Positions 47,401-59,608 of a stretch of 64,000 nucleotides of DNA are shown here, in pieces. Each line of letters starts with the position of its first letter. Within the stretch, counting starts at the first letter, position 1. The translations under genes were made by a program, and so were the position numbers. The notes under the pieces were generated by a model, which had not been told where the DNA came from, did no database searches, and was given only the letters and a program-made list of their open reading frames with translations. The stretch spans positions 7,284,512 through 7,348,511 of the forward strand of contig NC_020166.2 in assembly GCF_000224145.3 (NCBI RefSeq), given 5' to 3'. The DNA is from Ciona intestinalis. Its lineage: Eukaryota > Chordata > Ascidiacea > Phlebobranchia > Cionidae.

Positions 47401-50400
47401 AAAAAGTGGACAAAACATTTATGGGAATAGTATTACAACCTTATACATCATCTTGACAGTGATAAATGAACAAAAAATAAAGGTAATAATTTTATACGTA
47501 ACTTTGAAAGTAAACCACCTGCAATACCCTTACTTCTAAAGATCTAATTACCAATACTGTTTCCACAGCATATTTTTTTCAAACAAAATATAAAAACTTG
47601 ATTCCACCAAATTCCCTACTACCAACCTTCGATTCTGGCTGCAGGAGATCTTGCCCATTTCTTAATACATCCCATGTGAAAAACATTGTAGCACGTCCCA
47701 CAGCTCCATACTGCCTGCGGTGGTCGCACATGATCGCAACACACCATACATTCATAAGTGCCGGACGTTAATTGCTCATGCAGAACCGCTGTAATATTAA
47801 GCAGTTATGTGCAAACAATGATAATTTTTTTAAAATATTAGTGCTGACAATAATTTGGAAAGCATTAAAAAAATGTGCAGCTAGTTACTAGTTTGCAACC
47901 TTACTTAGTTTTTATATAAATATTACAATTAATTTATAGTTTTCATTTGCACAGCCAAATTCCAAGCTTTCTTAAACAGTTTTCAAAGAAATTAAATTAT
48001 ATACTTAAATCTAGGCATTATCCTATTTTTTTTAATACACTAATACAAGAAAAAGAATAAAACTTAAAAAGAAAGATTTTAATGTAAAAAAAATAACACA
48101 TATTTATCAATAAATGAAATATTTTACTTTAAATATTTGACTTACAAGCTTGGTCTCTTTTATCAACTTTCATAACTTCAGATTTTTTACTTTCTGTTAA
48201 AAAAATTTAAATTAAAAAATCAACAAATAAAGTGAAATGTCACAATGCATTTGTGATGTCATATTGCTAGTTTGTTAGAACATGTTAAATTAAATTTAGT
48301 TCCATCTTGAAATTTGTGCAAACACACCCCTTTATATAAAAGTGTGTATTTATATATATATATATATATATATACCTTTGGAAGAAATTCTTTTTGTTGC
48401 CTTTTCCTAAATAAAAAAGAAGAAATCACCAAAAAGTTTCTAACAATCATAATTTAATATCTATATTTAATATTTTCCATTCAATAAGAGTAAGAAGTTA
48501 GGGAAAAACCATATTACTTTAATATCACATACATATACCAGCATACCCCTCTTATTAGGGCAAGATTCTGTGGCGATTAAAAGCAAAAGTTTTATTTTAT
48601 GAGTACTACAGTTACAATTACATGAAAAATAATGTTTGCAAATATATACACTCTGATTGGTAGCAATGAAAACATACGTATTTCCCTGTTTAAGAAGCCA
48701 ATTAAGCATCTCAATCAATTAGGCAACTTTGGAGATTAAATTGACATTCAAAAATGTCATGCTTGTCTTTATCAGTTATAACCAATATTATATGTCAGAA
48801 ACAAATACCTCAGACAACTTGTTTTCATGCTTTGCTCTTGCCTCAGACTTTTTATTGCTCGAGTCTAAATAATGAAAGCAGGTTCACAAAAAGTACAATA
48901 ACCTTGCAGTTTGAGTTATATGACTTATAAATAGAACAATACAAACAGATTGGGAAGTTAAACATTAATGAATACAACTCATTTGAAGGGTAAAAGAGGC
49001 GTGAAAGGAAATACTTGCATTTCCCTTAACTACATTAAACCATCCTTATTTTGTAATGTAGTTAGACTGGATACATTTATGTTTATTCATGTGTGTTTTA
49101 TTCATAAGCATCCATTAGCAACATTACCTTAATCCTTTATGGTTTAGTTATTACATACAATTTCTTATGGGCCAAATCTGGCCTATATCCAAATTACTCG
49201 ACAAGGACTTTACTTACATAGAAAAGAATGCCAGAAACTTTAGATACACATACAAATATTTCACCTTTTTTTTGTCGGTTTGGATTTTCAACTCCATTAA
49301 CTTTCTGGTGGCTAAATCGTATTGGTTGCTTAGAAGACTGCAACAATACAAAATGTAAATGGTAGCAAACAATACAAGATCATTAATTATTTTCATTTTG
49401 CGACTTTTATGGTTCTAATAAAATATTTTTATAATGGAAATAGAATCACACCACAACTGAAATTAATAAAATAAATAGGTATATAGTGCAAATAAACTAA
49501 CATGTGATCTTTTCTCTTTGTTGTTTTTCGATGATGAATGTTCGTCAGCGAATTGCATATTGACTTCTCCACTTGCGCCAGCTTCCTTTACGTTGCGTTG
49601 ACGACTAAAACGACGCGATTTTCTGCAACGGAAACATCCATAAACAAGTTACAATGCCAATAGGGGAAAGAATCAAGACATAAGCTTTGTATCTTATTTC
49701 TGGTTAGAAATTTAAATAGACCTTTCTTATTTTCAATGAATTTCAGAGTAAACGTCCAATTAAAAACTTGAGTTATTTAAATGGATGTTTCCATAAAGAC
49801 TAATCCAGCAATTCATTTTGCCATAAACATAATTAGTTAATTACCTACATTTAAAAACCTTAAGATTTGCATAATTAAAACTATTCTAAAACGTTTACCC
49901 ACTTCATTAACAATATACTAATAAGAAATATAGTAGGGAAGATGTGACACCTTTTCTTTCAATTTTTTCGTCCCATTTGGTAGCAAACAAAAAAAATTCG
50001 AAGAATCATAGAAACGTATCTTCACGGCTCCCATACAATGACAATGTTGTTATTTGTTTAAAAAACGATCAGGATATTTAAATATTATGTGCCAAAGGTG
50101 TCCCGTCTTCCCCCCACCCTACTATATTAAACTGTAAAAGAAATCGTTACCAAGCAAAACTGTTAATTTAGGCGATTCAAAGGTATTCTTGCGTAAAACT
50201 TATTTCAAAATTTTGACTAACCCAGCTGCTGAAGCATTATCCATTAATGTTGTTCTTTGGAATGAATTAGTTTCTGGATAACCTACAGTTGCATCTTCCG
50301 TGTAGTAGTTTGGTTCAAATCCATGCGGCATGTTAACCATTGGGAAAGTGCTACTTCCTCCTATGGCACAAATACAATTGTTAATATCTTGAACTTTAGT

Positions 50401-52287
50401 GTCTGTTAGAAGTTTAACTTGATAATATTGAAACATAAATGACACTTTTGTCTGCTAGGTGTAGCGACCATGCTTATTTTCTTCCAATTAAATGTGAACC
50501 TTTTTTTAACTGTAAGCGAGTTTGTTGTTTTGTAGCAATATCTTTTTTTCCATTTCCAATCAAAGAGACAAATAATAGTATTATTATATCAATATTATTA
50601 TAAACACCAGGTTTATTAAATTTGTTACATTCTAGAACAAAAATAAATGAGCATCACGCTATACTAGGCTTATTTAGTGTAAATACTTAAATTAATAAGT
50701 ATTTTTAATGTTTACAATAAAAACATTATGTGTCATAGGAATAACGCAATAAATTCAATAATCAGCATGTCTTGTCTATTCAATTGACACCAAAAAACAT
50801 ATTTAGGCACGCTTAAAGGTTTAGCGCCTATCTAGGATTATGATAAATAAATGCCCCCTCCCATTTTTTTTCGAAACCCACTGAAACAGTTTCTGAATAG
50901 CGTGAGACATGCAAAATAAAAAGATATGAAAAATATGAGATGAAAATAAATAAATTTTTGTTGTGTGCTTACCAGTCATACCATAATGGGGACCAAAATA
51001 CGTTGGTGGATTGGTGAAACCAGCAGGTGATCCATAATACAAGTTATGCTGATGGTAATTCCCATCATAGTTAACTTCATGAGGGATGTAACCTGAATAC
51101 AGAGATAACATTGATTGGCTGAATGTAGTTCACTCAGCTGAGAATAGATTTGTACAACTATTACAAGTGTGGCACTTTATTATTTAAATAAACTTAAACT
51201 TCTGATATTTTTCAAATAAAAAATTGTAATTTTAATAAAACACATAAAGTTCTCCATGTTGGTTCAAACATTATCGCTATAATTGTTTTACAGCGACACC
51301 CACACCACGACACAACATTTAGATAAATTGAAATCAAAGGAAGTGGGAGGAAGTTAATCTCCATTAATGACCATAGCAAGATATATGCCACAATAACTCT
51401 AAACTACAAAAAAACATGGATACAAAACCAATATGTATCGAAACACTACAGCCTAAAAGTACCAACTTAGAACTTATACTGCCAAAATGAACCAAAAAAT
51501 AAGAGTTGTTGGTTATATTTTAATAGTTTGCAAAATACTTTAAAATCTATTAATTGCAATGAACACCAACCTGAATGAGGTCCACCATAAAACTCAGCTA
51601 CTGGTACATCTTGGTGGTATTGCTCACTTTGGGATCCATGATGATGATGGGAATATCTTCTACTTAGATTATCCTGAAGAGAAAACAAAATTAAAATTGA
51701 AAGTAATGATTTTTGGGTGTGACCAATTGCATAAAAGAGTTGGTATTTCCAGGTGTTTGGGTAATGGGCTAATCTGGACAAGAACATCATTCACAAAGTA
51801 TAAAAAAGTAATGATTTGCGATGTTATGAAGTAGACTACTTCAAGGCTTCTATTACGTTGCAATACAATTCTCATTTGTAGATTTCGCAACATAATTTCT
51901 AGAATTGGTCATGCCCATCCCATCGGAAAGTAATTCGATTGTGGGTGTTAAAATGCCCATGCCATGTAGTCGAAATATAGCAGTGCCATCTTTGTAGGTT
52001 ATCTCCAACTTTGGTCCAAATCATACTAATAGAATCAAATGCCAACTGGGTAAAGCTTAAAAATATTGACACATGTTTCATTTGCAGGAGAAGATAAAGA
52101 TACAGTAGTGCCATCTATTGATCGTTTTCCAGTTTGGTATGAATTTTACCAATACAAATTTAATGCCAACCTTCTAGTTCAAAGCTTTAAAACAAAAAAT
52201 AATGACACATACTTGATTTGCAGAATCATGGTTTCTCCCGTCAGGTGGGCCAGGAAATCCTCCATATACAGTTTTACCAAAGCTCAT
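38489..52287 (-). CDS. NFX1: NFX1, zinc-finger transcription/RNA regulator, complete
   Basis: I could chain 23 exons in phase, giving 1,083 residues (human 1,120): 52213-52287, 51571-51673, 50973-51092, 50222-50360, 49502-49622, 49265-49337, 48809-48864, 48376-48406, 48146-48193, 47627-47788, 46416-46596, 45681-45892, 45068-45179, 44467-44656, 43978-44090, 43518-43644, 42471-42699, 41971-42151, 41380-41509, 41027-41169, 40120-40258, 39018-39208 and 38489-38864. Order: low-complexity N-terminus with HHHH; RING-type finger ([20 protein letters not shown], residues about 265-310); the series of Cys-rich NF-X1 fingers ([30 protein letters not shown]); [13 protein letters not shown]; the R3H domain ([20 protein letters not shown]); and the conserved end [12 protein letters not shown]1 binds the X-box of MHC class II promoters, and NFX1 forms act in telomerase and mRNA control with poly(A)-binding protein. 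The PAM2 motif found at the human N-terminus is not evident here. Confidence 0.97.
40285..40395 (-). mobile_element. SINE 3' fragment, reverse orientation
   Basis: GTAACTTATTTATCTGCAAA, AACAACAGTCATTATAACAT and GGGTGTTTTATTTCACACTT match the complement of the SINE 3' half. It lies in an NFX1 intron just outside exon 40120-40258. Confidence 0.65.
41540..41770. repeat. AT-rich minisatellite in an NFX1 intron
   Basis: Repeats of AAATTTGTTGAAAAAATAT with variants (TTGTTGACAAAAATATAAAA) in units of about 30-38 bp. The ORFs across 41553-41847 (-) are translations of this repeat. Confidence 0.85.
42742..42950. mobile_element. Fold-back MITE-like element, copy 9
   Basis: Ends ATAGTAGGGTGGGGGAAGAT and CCCATCTTCCCCCACCCTAC with TATGTGC-type interior. 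This is among the best-preserved copies and can serve as a reference. It lies in an NFX1 intron, 45 bases from exon 42471-42699. Confidence 0.93.
43345..43490 (+). mobile_element. SINE 3' half
   Basis: AATCACTCACAAAGTAACAT, GGTAACTGGTAAGCAGGCAC, GATTGTCGTTTTCCGGCCAC and GAATAAAGTAAGTTACATTC, then CACTCATTTATTTATC. The tRNA head is absent. It ends 28 bases from an NFX1 exon. Confidence 0.8.
44233..44382. mobile_element. Fold-back MITE-like element, shortened copy 10
   Basis: Starts CAGTAGGGTGGAGGAAGACG, with AACGATTAACAACGGTCTAT inside, and ends GTCCCATCTCCCCCCACCCT. It lies in an NFX1 intron. Confidence 0.85.
44905..45020. repeat. Short tandem repeat, about 22-bp units
   Basis: Three to four units of AAATTTTTTTTTTAAGTAAC, flanked by two copies of TTTTATAACCAAAATTTTTT. 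NFX1 intron. Confidence 0.9.
49928..50128. mobile_element. Fold-back MITE-like element, copy 11
   Basis: Starts AATATAGTAGGGAAGATGTG and ends GTGTCCCGTCTTCCCCCCAC and CCTACTATATT. The interior has ACGATCAGGATATTTAAATA. NFX1 intron between exons 4 and 5. Confidence 0.88.
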
Positions 52288-53654
52288 GACATTAAAGAAC
52301 AAACAGACACAAACTTCTTTAACAGAACACTGCAAAATATCTTCACATTTAATAACAATCAAGATTGTTAAGTTTTACTTTTGCAGCAAGATATTTTTTA
52401 TCAGAAATTTGTTTAGGATTCTCAGTTAAAAATACGTTTGGCATAGTTTTGTGTCAAATTTTTTACTTTTTTATTGAGATTGATTACCATTACCAGTGAC
52501 TTGTCTGCGAATTTGCTGGTTTTTGTCCGAATCAGCAAAATCTTGCAGATAATTGGGAAAAACCAAAAGTTTACTCCCGTAAGCCATTCTTCTATTATAG
52601 GATAGCTACTGTTCAAATAATAAACTGAAATTTAGGCGCATATTCACCACTTTGGTCCATGTTAAGTTTTAAACTTTATCACATACAGGTTAAATAGCCC
52701 TCTGTGAGTCGTCGCAACAACGCCGGCGCGACGCCTACGACTGTTTGTATTGTATCAATACACAATCCTTGAGACCGAACTATACATATATAATATAGGT
52801 ATATAGCTATATCCAGATTCCAGACGCTGCGCCATATGGTAAACACAGTCAATGAAATAAATGATTAAAGTACGAGGATGTGGGTTGTATTTATACTTAA
52901 TACTCAAGATTATACAAACATATCATTACGTAGTGAACTATTTGTACGGCAGGAAATTAAACATTACATATTACCGAAACGTTGTGCAATTTTCCAGTTC
53001 ACCAAAACATGTTTACAAGATTTTTGTGTGATCATAAGCCGTGAAATAGTTTATACTATGTTTATGTGGGATTTAATTGGGGACTATATTTTTTAAATAC
53101 CAATATGCATAGATATTTACAATTAAACCACTATATTATTAGTTTAAACCCAAATTGAATAGAAAATACAAGGACGTTTAATACTGGTTGATATTTGGAC
53201 TTTTTAAACCGGGGAAATTCCCATCTTACACATCCGGTGATAGAAATACGACCTATTGTTTAATATGCATTACGTCATAGAGTTTTGCCATATCGACGCA
53301 TGCGATGCAGCAAAAACAATAGAAGCGCGCGATTGTTGTATTTCGACCGCATATGTACTTAAAACAGTCAAAAACGTGTTGGATTGCTGAATATTATTTG
53401 CCTCAACTATTTATTTTGTTGCTGCTGCGTATGGTATGCATATCTTTATAGCATGACCTCAGAAAATGTACGAGTTAACCTACCTCTTAAATGCCAATAG
53501 AATGTTTGCTTATACTTGCATGCATAATAAAACAACTTTGATCTTCATAGACGCTATAGGTGCTTATAATGTCGTCTGGTTGTTTTGTTTGTTGTTGTTC
53601 CAACTCAGGAATCTAAATTTTCAACTTTTTCCGAGTCAAATCTGAATCGGTGCA
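52288..53654. promoter_or_regulatory. Divergent promoter region of NFX1 (-) and SMUG1 (+)
   Basis: 1.37 kb separates the two start codons, which point away from each other. GC-richer segments with CpG occur at 52705-52745 and 53270-53345, the latter holding TTACGTCA (53270-53277), a CRE variant, and GCGCGCG. No supported ORF. A shared promoter is inferred from orientation only. Confidence 0.5.
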
Positions 53655-56600
53655 ATGGAAAATATGGATGTATATTTCCAACATGTCATGAAACAAAGGC
53701 AACAACAGCATCAGCAGGAGTGTGATGGTTCAACAACTTTTGGAAACATTGATTTTTCTCCATTTTCCCACCTAAGTACACAAACAGCTGGACACCAACC
53801 AGGAATTGTGAACTTGAAGCAGACACTCGTAAACAATGCAATATCACAAGATTATTTTCAAGATGATCAGTGGAAAGAAAGACAAGTGAGAATGTTTGTC
53901 ATCAAATGAATTAGTTCTGTGTGCAGTGCTGCTTATGTAAAGTTTTTTTGTTGTAAAATATTGTAAATTTATACATTGTAACATTGAAAAGCTCCAAAGC
54001 TTATTTGTTTATTGTGTCTGGTGTCAAAAAGACCCTAAATATATTAATATGTTGTGTGTAGTTAATTGGGTTTGCAGAAGCATGTTCTGTATCATAAATT
54101 GGGCCCTATTTTCCCTTAGAAACCTTGACTGCCATTCCTCATAGGTCTAAATTTACCAGACCACACACTACAAAAATAAAAAAAAACAGAACACCCATGT
54201 TATAAGTTATAACAACTGTCGTTTTCCACCTATGTGAGGATAAGAAAAGTTACATTCATTCATATTACAGGCAGTTAATGTGATGCAAGGTCAGCTGGTA
54301 TATAACAACAACAACAACACACAACAACATGCAATAATTGCCAACCAACAGCAAACAAGCCCAAACTATAACATGGTTGCTACACAGGGAACTGCAACAC
54401 CTTTTACAGTTCAACCCTCAACAATAATGTCGCAAGATACTCTTCTTGTAAGTTAACATACAACTCATTCTAGTTTATTAAAAAAATTGTCTCTAAACCA
54501 TAAAAAATCATTCTTTTCGTATATGTATAGACAGTATTTATATATTATTGCATCATATATAATTGCTGTGAGTCTGTGAAAATGTGTTAAATAAATGTAT
54601 ACAATATATAGGCCTTACATACAAAATTTATATATATAATATATATATATATAATATAATATATATACTATATACTTTGGGACTTCTAATACGTTTAAAC
54701 ATTTATTGCAATTTTTGTTTGTATACAAAGTTTGTAATTGGCACAGGTATTAAACTTTATTGTCTAACAGTTTTGACAATCCAGTATATATACCTATGCA
54801 ATTATTATGCACATAATGGGTCTTCCAATTAGACAAATTTGTAAAGGAGAGTTGGGAAGTTTATTCCCCCCAGAGAATGTTATCCAATTTTTCCTCAGCC
54901 CATGCATAATTCATGTAGTTCGATGTGCCGTTCATTGATTTTGCGTGCGATTGTCATAATGTACTGTGGGTCGATTTTAACCTTGCCGAGTAAAGAAATT
55001 CCCTCGCTGCACCAACATGAATATTTATTTTCTTTTATTTAAACTTTGGTTATTTTTTTAATATTTGTTTAAAATTGTATTCATATTTCACTGAAGCTAA
55101 TCAAGAAGTTGTCTTAATCTATTGCATCCTAGACAATTGAACCATAAAAAGCTTTCGCAGTTCATTTTAAAAAAATATTTAAAAATGCTTCAAAAATTTC
55201 AAAAAAAGCTTTAAAAATATTTAAAAAATCCCTTTCCAAAAAATGTTAACATTTAAACCTACCCAGCAACACTACCTACATTTAAAATGTTCATTTATGT
55301 ATATGTTACCACAGCAACCTAAAGTTGAGCCTATGGATCAAGTCCTGGTCCAGCATACACCACCCCCACCATTCACAATACAAGAAAGTGTTGTAATCAA
55401 TCAACACCAGGAACTTGATTCACAACAAGAGCAAGTGATGTCGGGTTCAGAATACGGAGACGAAAATTTCAACTCACAAATTGTTTTGGCGTTTTTATGG
55501 ATTGAAGCAAAACTTTGTGCAAAGTTAAAGGTAAAATATTTGTGTATTTACACTACTTTTTTGTGAGTTGGTAGTTTTGATTAACTGCCACCTTGATTTT
55601 ATAATAAATAATGAATCTACAACAAACAATGTGACTGATGGGAATAAATATTTTATTAAACGTGAAATTGTATATATACATTCTAATATTCTATTCTATA
55701 TGATATCTCATTGCGCAGTAAGGAAAAAAGGTAAAAATACTGTATTACTCATATGAGTTGTGATTATTATTACATGCGGCATGCCCCATGGATAGTGAGC
55801 ATTCATAGATATCATAAATTATAAATGATATTTTGCCTGTATCGATAACAAAACCATTCATCCAATTTTCTTCTTATATCCAGTATCTATCCTTCTGTGA
55901 AAGGGTGGCTTATGTATACAACCCGCTCGAATACGCATCTGACCCTCATGCTCATTATGTTAGCAAATACTGTGGCACAAAGAATGTTCTTTTCCTTGGA
56001 ATGAATCCAGGTCCAAATGGAATGGCTCAAAATGGGGTATAGTGTTCATTGAATTGTACTGCACAAGTTGTTTGGTAGAATTTATTTATGAAATTTAGTA
56101 TATGTATTTTGCTTTATGCATTAAAGGTTAAAATCATTAGTGTATAATAACATGTAAAATGCCCAGGTGCCATTTGGAGATACACGTTATGTTCGTGAAT
56201 GGTTAAAAATAAGTGGAGAAGTCCACCCACCAACACATGAACATCCAAAACGTCCAATTCAAGGTTTAGAGTGTCCAAGGTTTGTTAATACACAGTGGTA
56301 TTTACTATTTAGTATTTACTATTTAATCTAAAAGACATTTAATATTTACTGATTAATCCTAAAAAATGTACTGACAAGTAATGCCTTACTGACAGGGCTG
56401 TAGTGCCCATGTAATTATATACATTGCCACATACAGACATCTCATATATTATAAATGCTTTTTATTTTCTTTAATAAAGTGATGGAGTAATATTACAGGA
56501 GTGAAGTTAGTGGATCTCGTTTCTGGGGATTTATCGCAAAGTTATGCGGGACTCCTGAGCGTTTCTTTCAGAATTGTTTTGTCCACAATTATTGCCCGCT

Positions 56601-58226
56601 AGCTTTTATGACTAAAACTGGTGAGTTTTGTTTAAAATATACCAAAAGTAGAAAAGCATTCTTTAGACACGCATTTCTTTCAATCAAATCAATAACGTTA
56701 ATAGAATTAACTGACTTAATGAGATATATCTGTTGCTTTATCCATGCCCTTATATATCCAATAAGTAGCAAACATGTTTATCTTTAAATGTCAAGGACTG
56801 TTATTATATGTTGATATATCATTCCTTTTCGCTCAGCCTATTTTTCTTGCTTTTGTTAATGGAACTTTTTTGCTATCAGGTAAAAAATAAAATTGATGTT
56901 ACGTAACTAGCCTCTTACACAGGTAAAAATATTATTCCTGCTGCACTACCAGCTGTAGATAGAAGATCATTAGAAGCTATTTGTGATTCAGCATTATTAC
57001 AATGCGTCCGTGTATTAAGAGCACAAATAGTGGTTGCTGTGGGAAAATACGCAGCTGACAGGTTAGTTTGATATTTTGCATGTATATTGCATTTTTCAGA
57101 TTCAATAAAATGTTGAATATGTTCAAATACCTTTTGCAACGATACCTTTTCCTAGGGCACTCTTAGAGCATATCTGTTTTTATAAAACAGTTTATGGTTT
57201 TTTTTGGTTGTCAAATTTCCCAAATAAATGTGTATTAACCACAAATCTGGAAATATTTAAATTACCAACAAGTATATTCACTTAACTCCACCTAAGTCAT
57301 GTGTAATTACTATTTACTGAAAGCCGAACCCGACAAAACCAAGGGAAAAAGTTTTTCTGCGGTCTTACTAAATTTTGTGGATAGTATGCTCTCGCTAGCC
57401 TACTTATCATTGTTAACAAATTTGGTATTTATCTTTATTGCATATTCCAACAAAAAAACTTTATTTATATATTATATACAGAGTAACTCACGTTCTGCGA
57501 GTATCGGGTGATGAATCTTCGGCAAGTATTCGCGTCGAACGAATCCTCCATCCATCACCAGCTTCACCACAGGTTAGTGCAGATGAGAAGGGATATATAA
57601 AGTTATTTATCCCCACGTGACAGGATAACTGCAGTCGTTATAACACTGGTGTCCTGTTTCATACACCCTGTGTGGTAGGGCAATGACATTGGTAACTCGT
57701 GCCTGCTTAAGAGTTATCAGTGTAACTTAGTGGGTGATCTTTTTAATGTATGGCTGGTATTTTGTATAACCCATAAGGTACCACTAGGTTGGAACAGTTG
57801 TTGTTAAGTGGTTTGCCATAGAATACAAACGCACACAATGGTGGTAGCGGCATCACTTGAGCCTGTATCTTCTATCTCTAACCGCTGTCCCATGCACTAG
57901 ACTTATATTTATTTTATTGTATAGTGTTGTCCGGCGCCGTCCAAATTATCAGCCACACATAAAAATCACCCACAAAGTAACATACATAGTAACTCGTAAG
58001 CTGGCATGAGGTGTATAAATAACCCTGTTATAACGACTGTTGTTTTCCGGCCAGGCGAGGATAAAGTAAGTTACATTTATCCATGAAAAATACAATACTG
58101 ATATTGCCGCTTAAGTATAAATATGACAGTATTATTTGGTTGTAGGCCAACACAGGGTGGGAGGAGATAGTGACGCAGCAATTACGCAACAGTGGGGTGT
58201 TACAACACTTGCAACAGCCTTGTTAA
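53655..58226 (+). CDS. SMUG1: SMUG1 uracil-DNA glycosylase with long Q-rich N-terminus
   Basis: Nine in-phase exons: 53655-53885, 54271-54447, 55315-55530, 55884-56036, 56167-56279, 56499-56620, 56923-57061, 57482-57572 and 58146-58226 (stop 58224). The product is 440 residues against 270 in human. Residues 209-440 are the catalytic domain: [14 protein letters not shown], the uracil pocket [17 protein letters not shown] with the catalytic Asn, [35 protein letters not shown], and the intercalating loop [18 protein letters not shown]1 removes uracil and 5-hydroxymethyluracil from DNA in base excision repair. In the loop, human HPSPRNPQAN has Arg-Asn where this protein has Ala-Ser. Residues 1-208 are a Q/N-rich, transcription-factor-like extension in three phase-0 exons, unknown in the vertebrate enzyme. 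SINEs lie in introns 1 and 8. Confidence 0.96.
54178..54263 (+). mobile_element. SINE 3' tail
   Basis: AACACCCATGTTATAAGTTA, ACAACTGTCGTTTTCCACCT and AGTTACATTCATTC, ending seven bases before SMUG1 exon 2. Confidence 0.7.
57585..57900 (-). mobile_element. Nearly full SINE, reverse orientation
   Basis: The complement runs from a tRNA-like head near 57890 (GGGACAGCGGTTAGAG) through the body (TGTATGGCTGGTATTTTGT on this strand) to the 3' end at 57590 (GTTATTTATCCCCACGTGAC). It lies in intron 8 of SMUG1 beside an oppositely oriented copy. Confidence 0.8.
57925..58085 (+). mobile_element. SINE with internal deletion, forward orientation
   Basis: GTCCGGCGCCGT, the very start of the element, is fused to TCCAAATTATCAGCCACACA from the body, then continues with a normal 3' half to GGATAAAGTAAGTTACATTT. 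About 130 bases including the tRNA boxes are missing. Confidence 0.8.
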
Positions 58227-59608
58227 CTGACCTTGTTATCCTTGTAACCAGACACCTACAAATATATGTTGTTCGTGCCAGTTTCATTTATGTTTTTGCT
58301 CGTTATCTTTTTTCTGTAACTTTTATATTATTTTACTCAGCCATTGCATTTATAATCCTTCTTATTCGTAACAATTATCCACAGAAGTATTCAGACAATT
58401 TGAGATATATTAACAAAATTGGTCAGAAACTGCTTAAAAAAATATGAAAACAGGCTTGATGTAAAAACAACAATTTATGAACATTTTGTTTTAACTTGCA
58501 TTTTTAATTGATCCAGGGTTGCTTATAGTTTCATACATCCTATAAAAATATGTCAGATAAAGTTCCATTCCAAATCCATGCATGTAATGTTGTCATGAAA
58601 TTTTATTTTGTGCCACACAATAATTAATGAGTGTAACCGTGCCTAAATATTATGTTCCAACATGTATTTTGTTTCATGTCAACATTTTAATGTCATATCT
58701 GTAACTTTTTTTTACTTAAATATCTTATAAATCATGGAATTCCTGCTTTACTGGTTACAAGCTTATTATGGATACAAATTTAAACTTAAAAAATTCAGGG
58801 TATTTTAAAACAATTGTGGTGCAGGTTTTCAAATCACTGTAAGTTGTGCAGCATGCTACTACTTCTATTTCAATGATATTATTTTGGACTTCTCGAGGCA
58901 GTATATGTACATTTCTTACACCTAACCTATGACCACTTCCCTGCAGTTTATTCTCTAATAACCAAACTGTTGCAAACCAAATAGAATTGCTTTGTTAAAA
59001 AAAATTAGCTGCACTCAAGTATTTTGTACAAGAAGTTGCTTTTATATGAAACTTTCTGCCTCGTTGTTGTGTCATAATGTTGCATGTTTGTTAAATAACC
59101 AGGTACCTCTTAACACTGCCCCTGGAAAAACTGAAGTGCTTTTCAAAAATATCTTGCATTGAAAGTTATTTTCACTGGTTTTAAATATATCTCGCCGACA
59201 AGAGACTGTTATTACTTTATGACGATATAATGGACTAGGTCCTTAAAACTACTTTCACATCTCACAACCCAGACTGTAAAATCATTTTACACAAAAAGTG
59301 CCGGTTTTAGAACGTGTTTCAAGCACCACACTGTGAGGTACTTACCTTGACAAAGGATTTGAGATTTCCTTATACCTAAACCACAATCATCGAAATTTAT
59401 ATTACGTGGTATTAACTGCTGATTAGCTTTCCTCTTGGCAAGAACTGAACGTTCATAGCTAGCTTTGTAATTTAATTCATGAACCAGATTTATTGGGTTG
59501 AACTATGGAACAATGTAGAAGTAGTTGGATATATAGACCAACTCCCTACATCTCAGGTGTGACTTCCCAAAACCCATTTAGTACAGTAATACTGATAGCG
59601 AAAAAAAA
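58227..59608. other. Convergent intergenic region, no gene seen
   Basis: 3' flanks of SMUG1 (+) and the beta-propeller gene (-). The ORF 58136-58447 is a shadow of the last SMUG1 exon in another frame. No element was recognised. Confidence 0.6.

Noticed and set aside
48345-48375. (AT)n runs here and at 36230-36255 and 54630-54665
   Set aside because: Ordinary dinucleotide repeats in introns with no further structure.
58136-58447. 103-residue hydrophobic ORF
   Set aside because: It overlaps the last SMUG1 exon in another frame; the SMUG1 frame matches known protein to its stop.
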